NCBI GenBank assembly: GCA_003864495.1
Contig: ML133437.1
Span: 558,001-622,000 of the forward strand
Length of the DNA stretch: 64,000 nucleotides
Direction: 5' to 3'
From: Nemopilema nomurai
Lineage: Eukaryota > Cnidaria > Scyphozoa > Rhizostomeae > Rhizostomatidae
The notes under the pieces are model-generated. The model saw only the letters and a list, made by a program, of their open reading frames with translations. It did no database searches and was not told the DNA's origin. This document shows, in pieces, positions 38,244 to 48,740 of the stretch. Every line of letters begins with the position of its first letter. The first letter of the stretch is position 1. The position numbers were made by a program, and so were the translations under genes.

Positions 38244-39416
38244 TCGGCGCCACCACCGATGGCTTGTTTAGGCCGTCTCACGAGGGTAAGGACTCTTCTC
38301 CAGAACGAGGCCGTCAAACCGTGATCTTTTTTTAGATCAGTGCCACAAACCCACTCTCATGAAAGAAATTTATGTTATGTATATTTGCAAAACTTCTAGA
38401 AATATAAACAACGTATAAAGATAGATTCCATTTCTGGTCAGCAGCACATGCGCAGTGCTTGTCAACAAGATTTTGCAGTAGTGGCGACCGATTATCGCTA
38501 AAGCTGTGGGTTATTACTTAATTTGTGCTTGCCTTAAATTTGGCATCATGTCATCCGATAATAACACACAAAACAACCAGAAACCACGGAAAAGGAGCCA
38601 CAAAACTCAATCATTCGAAGAATCATTGAAAGATCTCGATGATATTGATCTTCCCGGCTGTTCTAGTCGACAGTCACCAACAGTCGTTGTTATTGACGTA
38701 AGAAGAAACTGTGAAACCGGCCAGTTTTACAGAAAACAACGAAAAATTTACCCCAGAAAAAAGAAAGAAAGGCAAGAAAAACATAGGGAAGATGGTGTGT
38801 CCTCTCTAATAGGAATATTCACAATTCATCTGCGATAATTTTTTACGATATGATAATACCAAAACAAACACTAAAAACCAACATTTTTGAATAGGTACCG
38901 TTGTCTTCCAAAATATGTTGCTACGATTGCTGATGATTACACGGAGCTTTCTCTTTATGATAAGGTCTCTTAGTTTTTTCACAATACTTAAAATATCCAC
39001 AAATTTGATGCCTATTTGTTGCCATTTATGCATGCACCAGGATATATCATCTAGAAGATAAGTCGTCAATTTTTATTTTTCACATTCTAAGAACTTGCAA
39101 GTTATGATGGTGACAATGATGATGAATATAGATGTGATGAAAGAGAACAAAGTACAAGTGGTCTTAGCGATGAATGGGGTGAGTTTAAAAGCTACATACA
39201 TTTGTAATTGAAAAAGTTTACATCTAATTTACATCATAAAAGTAGCCTTGCGATAGTAAAAAGAATACAAGACTTTTTTATACAATGGTACCACAAAGTG
39301 ACAATCTACATTAACTTACTAATCCCTGTTTGATTTCCCCAGGGGTGAGTCACGGATGAAAATAAAAGTATTGCTTTTATAAAGGGCCTTCTGTTATTTG
39401 CATTATCAAAATGATG

Positions 39417-42056
39417 CATATGGGTCATTCCATGTCAAAACAGCATGGTCATGTAACCCACCATCTCAGACTTTGTTCATTTTTGGTACATATGTAGGTA
39501 TCAACAAAATATAGAAAAATCCCAAATTTCAGCTCAATATCTTTAATGGTTCCTGAACTACAGAATTTTGAAATCCGCATCTTGATAGGCTTTAAATTCT
39601 CAGCGACACCCTTTTTGACCATACCGGTTTATGTATAAATGCCTCTAAAATTTGATAGAATAATCATATATCCATTAAAATTGAGACCTAAGGGTAATCA
39701 AGTGTGCTGATTTCAAAAATACTACCAGTTATTAGATTTAGAGTATAGAAAGCTAAAAAATTTTGACCTTGAAACATGAAAATTTGTTTCTCGAAATTTG
39801 CAAACCGGGGCTCAAAGAACCCCAAAAATGGAGATGTGGATGATGTGATATGGAACTTTGGAGTTCATTTTCAAATTCAGCACACCTGAATCTATTAAAA
39901 TTGATGAAACTCTTTGTTTGTATATGTAAGAGTACCAGAATATAGTAACTGGAAATAAAATGTTCATTTTGGCTATTTTGGTTATGATTATGATGATTAC
40001 CACATTGCATTTATAAGAAATTTCAACACAGGGGCTGTTTCCTAGTTTTAAATTTTTGAAAGACCTTGTCTATAATGCTTTACAATATTTTTTGCTTTTG
40101 TGTAGCTGGTGAAGTGATAAGAAATAATGCAGACTAACTTTCAAGAGAACACACAAAGTTAAATCATAATTCAATGGATAGTCAACTGTTACAAAGCACA
40201 CATCTAATGAACTACTTGATTTTGGTGACAAAAAATGGTAAATGATTTAAGAAATTTGTTTAAATCCAAGACATGTTTTAAACAAAATCCTTACTTCTGC
40301 ACCCCTGCTTTATTCTCATTAACTGTGTCTTAGAAATAAGGAGATATTGCTTGTTTTTCATCAAGGTGTGTTTTTCATTCAGGGTTTCCTATTAAATGCA
40401 GGGAAAGGTAAGATTTCCTTTCAAAGGAGAATTTGGAAACTAATTTGGTACTAGACCTTGGTGACTTTGCCGAGAACTACACATTTGTTGTTAAGGACGA
40501 AGTGCAATCGTATCATTGGAACAAAAGCTACTGCACAGTGCATCCTGTCGTTGTATATTACAAAATGGAAAATGAACTTTCACATCAGTCTTTTTGCTTT
40601 TTATCAGATGATTTAGAGCATGATACAAACTTTGTGTATGCAATTCAACATGAAATATGTACCTACATCAAAGAGAAGATGCCTGGGGTACAAAACGTTG
40701 AGTATTTTTCAGATGGCTGTGCTGCACAGTAGAAGAACTTTAAAAATATGCTGAATTTATGTCACCATGAAAATGATTTCAAGCTAAAAGCAAGCTGGAG
40801 CTTTTTTGCCACTAGCCATGGAAAATTTATCTGTGATGGAATTGGTGGCACCGTAAAGCACTTAACTGCAATCGCTAGCTTGCAACGGGCACTAGCAAAT
40901 CAAATTTTAACTGTATTTGATATGCTGACTTTCTGCAAAGATTTGATAGTGACGTGCTGACTTTTGTCCTGAACAACAAATGTGTAGTTCTCGGCAAAGT
41001 CACCAAGGTCTAGTACCAAATTAGTTTCCAAATTCTCCATTGAAAGGAAATCTTACCTTTCCCTGCATTTAATAGGAAACCCTGAATGAAAAACACACCT
41101 TGATGAAAAACAAGCAATATCTCCTTATTTCTAAGACACAGTTAATGAGAATAAAGCAGGGGTGCAGAAGTAAGGATTTTGTTTAAAACATGTCTTGGAT
41201 TTAAACAAATTTCTTAAATCATTTACCATTTTTTGTCACCAAAATCAAGTAGTTCATTAGATGTGTGCTTTGTAACAGTTGACTATCCATTGAATTATGA
41301 TTTAACTTTGTGTGTTCTCTGGAAAGTTAGTCTGCATTATTTCTTATCACTTCACCAGCTACACAAAAGCAAAAAATATTGTAAAGCATTATAGACAAGG
41401 TCTTTCAAAAATTTAAAACTAGGAAAACAGCCCCTGGTGTGAAATTTCTTATAAATGCAATGTGGTAATCATCATAATCATAACCAAAATAGCCAAAATG
41501 AACATTTTATTTCCAGTTACTATATTCTGGTACTCTTACATATACAAACAAAGAGTTTCATCAATTTTAATAGATTCAGGTGTGCTGAATTTGAAAATGA
41601 ACTCCAAAGTTCCATATCACATCATCCACATCTCCATTTTTGGGGTTCTTTGAGCCCCGGTTTGCAAATTTCGAGAAACAAATTTTCATGTTTCAAGGTC
41701 AAAATTTTTAGCTTTCTATACTCTAAATCTAATAACTGGTAGTATTTTTGAAATCAGCACACTTGATTACCCTTAGGTCTCAATTTTAATGGATATATGA
41801 TTATTCTATCAAATTTTAGAGGCATTTATACATAAACCGGTACGGTCAAAAAGGGTGTCGCTGAGAATTTAAAGCCTATCAAGATGCGGATTTCAAAAGT
41901 CTGTAGATCAGGAACCATTAAAGATATTGAGCTGAAATTTGGGATTTTTCTATATTTTGTTGATACCTACATATGTACCAAAAATGAACAAAGTCTGAGA
42001 TGGTGGGTTACAAATTTCAAAAATTTGTGCTGTTTTGACATGGAATGACCCATATG
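39417..42056. mobile_element. 2.64-kb palindromic element with ~1.08-kb inverted arms
   Basis: Left arm 39417-40497 and right arm 40966-42056 are inverted copies with only a handful of differences (for example a replaced 8/17-base stretch near the outer ends, and single-base changes at about 40150 and 39640). Outer ends read CATATGGGTCATTCCATGTC on both sides. If the element proper starts at GGGTCATTCC, both flanks carry ATAT, a possible 4-bp target duplication. The 468-bp loop holds most of a transposase-like ORF whose first ~20 codons lie in the left arm, so the right arm is an inverted copy of the element's 5' part. No homologous flanks outside. Confidence 0.85.
40424..40960 (+). pseudogene. 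Transposon-encoded protein fragment with in-frame TAG
   Basis: Open from about 40424 (no ATG) through LGDFAENYTFVVKDEVQ, VVVYYKMENE and YFSDGCAAQ, then TAG at 40730-40732, and on in the same frame with KNFKNMLNLCHH, FFATSHGKFICDGIGGTVKH to a stop near 40960. The order FSDG-AQ, NLCHH, FFATSHGK, CDG-GGT-K resembles a protein repeated in many invertebrate genomes and probably transposon-derived (RNase-H-like fold suspected). I cannot name the superfamily. Relatives usually have Tyr where the TAG stands, a one-base change. It has no 5' exons intact in the window. Confidence 0.5.
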
Positions 42057-42640
42057 GATCTCAACAGTTCACACATAAACTTGTAAAAAGTCCTTTTCCA
42101 TAACAAATTTCAATAGCTTGAAGCATCTTTTTGACCTTCTGTATCTTGAATTAAGAAAATATTTTTGAACAACATCTAGATTGAAAAGATACCAGTGTTG
42201 GCTGAGCCCCTTCTTAAGTTTTTCAAGCAAATAAGTATTCTCACTAAAAGTTAATGTTATGTTAAAATTATGTAGAGTTAGAGCCAGAAAATAGAGACTC
42301 ATTGCTGCTAAATCTAAGGGATATTGAGTCACAGTTTCCCTTAAGAGACAGAATGGACTCAACGGAAACAGGCACTAGAGGAAAATTGGACATCTGCAAG
42401 GAATGATTTGTTTGATGCATTTTTATCAACAAAAAGCATTCCAGAAGGTGCCATGTGTTGCACAAAATGCAAAGAAAATGTTGCTGTTGTACGTTGCACG
42501 GAATGCAGAAAGATGCCGATGCTGCGATGAAATAGAGCACATCACCTTCCCCTTCCATGATAGGGATATCTGGATCAATGGGTTTTATGAGCCAGTTAGT
42601 AATCTTGTGACCATAAATGAGTGTGAAATTGTATTAATTG

Positions 42641-43913
42641 GTATGTGAGATGTTAGTTTGTCTTTGTGATTAAAGAACTTCTTCTCTTTGGTTTTGCATT
42701 TTTTGAAAGCCCATTATATAATAAATGTTTGTGGGCACACATTAGCTACCAATAGCTTGAGTTTAGTGCATATTATGGCAAAGAAAGAAAAGAAAAGACA
42801 ACAGGATTAAAAGGTCCAAACATAAACGAGGAACAACACTAAATGCCATCCATTTAATATAACTGACAGGTATGGTTTAGAGATTTAGCATTAGAAAGTT
42901 AGCAAGCCAGTACAATTGCTTAGTATAAAATCCCTTGATAAAAACATTTATCATGCTTAGTATAAAACATTTTGCAGACATTTGCATATACATATTATGT
43001 ATAAACCTGAAATGAGGACTAGTTGGGTTCTGAAGTGTCTCAAGGGGGTGTTAATGGAAGGGGGTTGTTCGTGTCGACCCGTTTTCAACAGCAGGGGGTG
43101 CTAATAGAAAGTGGTGCTCAAGTTGGCCAATTTTCAATAATTGGTCGGCAAATTTCAATACCAAAGGAGAGCTGATTGCAAGAGTGGATGTTGGTAAATC
43201 TTAGACTTAGTAAGGGGAACTATGAAGATTAATAAATAACTCATTGATAAGTTGAAATTATCCAACTGCGCTCGAAAATGAAATATAGAGTAGTGTCTTA
43301 GGCGGTTCCCCTCGACCAAGGCCTTTTTTCCAGCAGACAGGAGCCACAGACGGCTTGATTCATTCTATTTCATTCTATTCTACTCTATTCGTTCTATTCT
43401 ACTTTTGGTTAAGAAGAGCCCTGGAATATCTGCTTGTTTTTCAACATCAATGTACCGTAGATGTTCAACAACGCAAAAGAAGCACGCAGGAGATTGACGC
43501 ACGTTTAAGATGCAGAGGCCTGGAGAGTAGTGACGTCACTGGAGGCTCTCATTTGATTGGAGCCATGTTGATAGACAGGAGCATCATGCAGACTGAGTCA
43601 AAGTGATACATCGTTTATATGAAAAGAATCATTGAGTAGGGTTTATATTGGCCGAAGATGCAAGGGTAGCAAATTACAAGAACACGAAACTGAAAGCTAA
43701 AAAAGGGGTCATTTGTATCAGTGCTCTTTCTTTCATTTACAAAATATTGATAAAAAGGCAGTGAACGATGTACTTCATTATGATATAACGGCATTAAAGA
43801 GAACTTGTACCAAACATAAACGTCACTTTACAAAGAGTTTTTTATACAAATAGTAATAATATAGTCATAGTCATAATATAGTCATAATGATATAGTCAAT
43901 AAAATCAAAGAAT
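42641..43913. other. Spacer downstream of PRMT7
   Basis: No gene recognised. A pentanucleotide ATTCT microsatellite lies at 43359-43401. The stretch just right of 43840 has AT-rich ATAGTCATA repeats and probably belongs to the PRMT7 3' UTR. Confidence 0.4.
43359..43401 (+). repeat. (ATTCT)n microsatellite
   Basis: About eight imperfect ATTCT/ACTCT units in tandem. Simple sequence. Confidence 0.7.
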
Positions 43914-46900
43914 TTAGTTACCACACTGAAACAAAAGATTGCATGAATCAGGTTCGAAAACCGCGCGATAATATAATTTCATGTCACTAGTAACTTTCAT
44001 AGGGTCCTTCAGCAGAACAACTCCCTGTTTTGCGTGTTTCACCCACTGCTTCTTGTGCACCTGAAAAAGAACAAAACATGTGATAGCTTGACCTATCATA
44101 ACATCACAGGATTGCTTGCAAGAAATTCGAGACGAAGAAAAGGGGCTTGGAGAGACACGAGGTTAGAAGTTGCTGAAAGAAGCCATTTATGCGTCAGTTA
44201 TCTAAAAATCGACGGTGTTGTCAAATTTTGCTAACCAGCCGTCTAACTACGCAGCCTCTTTCCCTTCCCAGATCGTTTTCTGTGTTGCTACTTATCCTTG
44301 CCGGGCTCATGGCCTACTTTCAAAAACGGGCATTTTTTATTTCATTAGCTGGCCTAGGCCCATGCGGAAAAAGTTAAGAGCAGCACCTACCTCATACCCT
44401 GTGCTCCAGGAAAGCTCTTCATCTAAGCAAAAATCTACCCATGCAACAAGAGCGTGGAACACCCCTTTTCTAGAAAATGAAAATTAAAGTAATAAAGACC
44501 ACATTGCTATTTCTATTAAAAAAACACAGGAAAACAAGGTTACAGTGCTAGTTACCTTGCAAAGAAAAACCCAAAACAAACATGAATATTTAGGCCCAAA
44601 CCAAACACTAACCCTATAGCAAATAATTGCACATTTCCAAATTCACAGCAGCAAAATGATTACACAATTTGCAGTCTAACACCCAATGACAAGGCTTCGC
44701 CTCATTAGAATTTTATTGAACAACAAAAGGAGATTTCAAAAGTGCCTAATCAGCATCAATTAGTTCCATGCGTTCGTGCAGTACCGTATATCACGGAACA
44801 TACTCATTCATGGAAAAGAAGCTTTGACAATGAAAAACTCAAATATATATTCATTTAAAACGTTTATAATGGAATTCATCCAATCAAACTTTACAGAAAA
44901 CAGAAATCATCATTTTTGCACAGGTGTCTTTCTCTGACATTTTTCGGCTTCAGGTGGGCAATCTGCAGTTTGCAAAGTGCCGCCTGAGACGATGAATGCT
45001 AATGAAAGTGCAATTTTACACTTTTCAGTGTTTGATGAATGTCTCTGTCATCGAGATTACCAAGGGTATTTTCACTGCAATCTTGGACTGTATGAACACA
45101 ACAGACAAGTATCCATGACTCAAAAACTTTTGCCAAATTCCAAACTACTGTGACGTAACTGTGACGTAGTTGTGACGTAACTTTGACGTAATTGCGTTTT
45201 GAAATGCCGTCAGACTGTAAAAGTTCAAGATCTCGCTCTTCTTTAGTTAGTTATAGCTGCTCTATCTGTGGCCAGTTGTGTCTTGATAGAATGTAACAAT
45301 GACAGGGGCCACCGAATGTTTGTTGGCACATTTGCTACAGGCCTTTAACCACGTCTTCCTCGCTTTGTTGCAACATCAAGTGGAAAATACTAAATGTTTT
45401 AACCATGAAGAAAAAATACTGAATGTTTTAACCATGAATGTTTTCTAAGTACCAAGCCCTTTGCACCTTAAAACGCAATTCTGTGAGATTCTAACCAACC
45501 ATCGAATCTACATGCCCAAGCTTCGATTTTACAAAAATGAAAGCAAAGATTTTCAAAATACTTTTCATCTTGCGAGCAAAATTTTTCATGTAACTCTACA
45601 TGAAATTAAGGAGTGTAATTTTGAAATGTCTTTAAAGGCACAAAATATAAAATCAATGGAAAATCGTCAAAGAAAGCACCAAAATTGAAGTGTTGGACCA
45701 AATATCTACCAGCTGAGAACAGTTCGGCCAATTATCAATATGTGGCGATTAAAAGCCACCGCAATCATCGCTTATCTTCAAAGCATTGAAAACTCATATT
45801 TTTGAATCCCCATTAAAATATTTGCTACTAAAATATTTACAAATACTGTCCAAATTTACAGTTAAATTCCGTGCTTAGGATGATCTTTGCATGTCTACAA
45901 TCAGAAAATGCAAATTACTATCAAATATGAAAAAGGAGGGCTGTGAAAAATATATTACAGTAGCAATTTCCTATAAAGATTGTTTGACATGCGACAAACA
46001 ATGAGATGAACGTTTGTGTAAGAAGTTTCGGAAAGACTGTTTCACAAATTCAAATAAATTAGCAGATTTAAAAAGCCCGAAGAACGATGGATCAATATTG
46101 ATTTCGTCATACACCCGTCTACTTGTCAAATTATTGTCATACCATAAAAGACTGTAAGAAAATGCAACGGACCAAACCCGATGCCTAGGCCCTGACAGAT
46201 GGAGAACTTTTCACGGGCACAGTTGCTTTAATCAAATGACAGCCTTCTACCAAACAAGCTACTTTGTGTCTGAACTCATCGCATTATCTGGAATCATCTC
46301 GAACATTTCACAGATCATCTTAACATTGCAGATCAAAAAGAAGAAGTCGCCCTTCGAGCTCTCCATTCTCAGCCTTTCAACGGCTGATTTATTGAGCTCC
46401 ATCTTTACCATTACTCATATCCTATACTGGCATTTACTGTACAACTTCATGATATCCATACAACCAAGCTTAAACTTTATCTCCTTGGCTGGTTTGCAGT
46501 TTTGCATCCTCACATCAATTTTTCACCTGGTCTTCATCGCAATACAACGCACATTTGCGGCTGTTTCGCCTCTGAAGTTCCGCCAAAAGTTCACAGTCGG
46601 TTTTTGCAACTGCTGTATATTGGCTATCTGGGTTCTTTCATTTGGCATCAGTGCTATTAACGTCTTGGTCATCACAAAGGCAGACATTATCGGCTATATC
46701 TGCATCATTTCGGAAGCATCCCTTCTGGCAACATACTCTTTAACTTGCTACATTATCAGGAGGCAAAGTAGAGTGACTAGGATGCTGTCTAACGCAAGCC
46801 GGACGAGACATTCAACTGTGCGCGCTGCATTCCTCCATTCTGTATCCGTCACGTTTGCCTTCATTCTGTGCACGCTACCAGCCGCTCTTTTCCACGTCAA

Positions 46901-48693
46901 CGCACTCAAGAGAGTTCGCTCCATCGACTACTTGTACGAGTGGGTTCGCTGGATGTTCTATATGAACCCTACTCTGGACTCTGTCCTCTACTTCTACTTC
47001 AGGAAGAGGCAAATAAAAAAGCCACAGATCACATACAGCTTTGCAAGCCAACATCATCGCAGCTGCTACAACTTGGAGGACGCGAGGAGGCAAGCATCTA
47101 AGGTAAAACCTACAAGCAACAGGTACGAGATGACGCATTCACATTGCAACACGTCGTTTCAGCATCAGGTGTCATCAGTGTAGCACGTCCTGATGCACAT
47201 GAGGAAAGGAGCAGGATTGCTCTTAAAAAACTTCATGGTATCACTACCAAGTTTTCTTCAATTTCGATTAAAGTTTTGGACTCTCCTTTATTCTAACATT
47301 TTTTGGGGGTAAGAAATAATAAAAATTCATTCACGGCTGCATAATATTGGAAATTATTTTGAAAAAATAACGGAAACTACGAAAGAGAATGAATCTGTAT
47401 TTCGTGGAATGCAATCAGGTGTTATATTTATGGCGTTAAATCATAAAAAATCGCTATCCAACACGATCTTGGACCGAGCTTCACACAAGCAAGAGAGTAG
47501 CCGTCCAAGCAACTCACCGAGCGATGTTCAACGTGCCACTGAAAACAAGATCCGCGTGAGGAATCGAGTGGGTGAAATCGAACGCTCCAGCATCGTGGAC
47601 GGCAGAAAGAATCGTGTTCTCATATTCCCAAATGGCGTATGGTTCTGCTTCTTGCAGAGGTCCGTTCTCATCAGACCGACCCGGCTGCAATGCATCCTAG
47701 GAAGTGAAATGAGCTGGGTTTTTAAAGGAACAACAAGGGAAAAAACAAGAAAATCGTGGTAACTGGCATCATCATAATAAAAACAAAAATTCTTGTTCAT
47801 CTTGCAAGACGTAGGGCTCAAATCTTTGATTGGCATGGAATTCTGATCACGTGTGTGTGATCCAAACGCTGCTATTCAATCAAATTTCAAACAACTCTAA
47901 ACAATGATTTAAACGCTATGCCTTGTTGCAATTGGTGATGAAATGGGAGGCCGTTCAGTATGGACTAGAAATTATCTCTAAATCAGAAAATATAAGAAGC
48001 TCTCTTGGCATTTTCAATTATCTTGGCACTCTCAATTATCTTTAATTATTAAATTCTCTTGGCAAAGTCAATTTTCGTGGCATTTTCTTTTTGAAAATTC
48101 CTTCTCGTTCAAAGTGATGGATAAAAGTCTTTTGCAATCGCTTTTATTCCTTACAGCAATAAAATGATTCGCAAAATGTGTTGTAGATGCTCAAGCAAGC
48201 GGAAACATTCAAAGCATTGGGAAAATAAATGACATTGCGTCATTTACTTTAATTACACGGTCGAAAACATCCAATTTGAATCCCTCTATTGTTCGAACTG
48301 GTTTCCGGACTTGCCACAGGTGTTTAAACTCGACTACAAAAAAAATTGATTTTACTACTTCAAAGCATTACATTACTACTTATAAGCGTACAAAACGAGT
48401 GCAATTTAGAGTATGGTCAAAAGTATTCTATAAAAAACGAAAAGAGCTTCCAGGCTGAAAAGAATAACGTCGATTTAGCACTTAGAGTAAAAATACCTGC
48501 GGCAACTTTCAAAATTCCCCTTTGAGGCATTACAGCTGGTTGATGACAAATTGGATTCTGAAAAATCTTGGTGAAATGATACCAGAAGGTCAAATGTTCC
48601 CAGGGAAAGAGACTTGACGAGAAAAAGGGTTCTGCCAAAACTGCATCAAACTGTATAAAGAAAAAATGCAAGATTGAAGAAATTCTCAAAGTG

Positions 48694-48740
<47 letters not shown>

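Larger units (their letters stand above)
38548..42640 (+). pseudogene. KDZ (CxC)-type transposon gene, 5' exons, frameshifted
   Basis: Exons 38548-38794, 39092-39178 and 42346-42640 agree in phase (1 and 1; the second junction makes GAG) and all have GT-AG borders. Exons 1-2 encode a basic then acidic low-complexity N-terminus (MSSDNNTQNNQKPRKRS; DGDNDDEY). Exon 3 reads ETEWTQRKQALEENW, then SIPEGAMCCTKC and AVVRCTEC, and after a frame change FPFHDRDIWINGFYEPV. A W-R-L-W region, paired cysteines with VRC..C, then H and FHDRDIW is the pattern of the zinc-binding N-terminus of KDZ (Kyakuja-Dileera-Zisupton) proteins. The frame change near 42513-42530 fits a 2-base loss. No KDZ transposase core follows in the window. 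Intron 2 contains the 2.64-kb palindromic element. Family assignment rests on recognition by eye. Confidence 0.45.

Noticed and set aside
39753..40010. 85-codon minus ORF, repeated identically at 41455-41742 plus
   Set aside because: The two are mirror copies in the arms of the palindrome and lack any family resemblance.
47409..47762. 117-codon plus-strand ORF
   Set aside because: It overlaps PRMT7 exon 17 (47696-47518, minus), whose reading EAEPYAIWEYENT matches the family; the plus ORF is its shadow.
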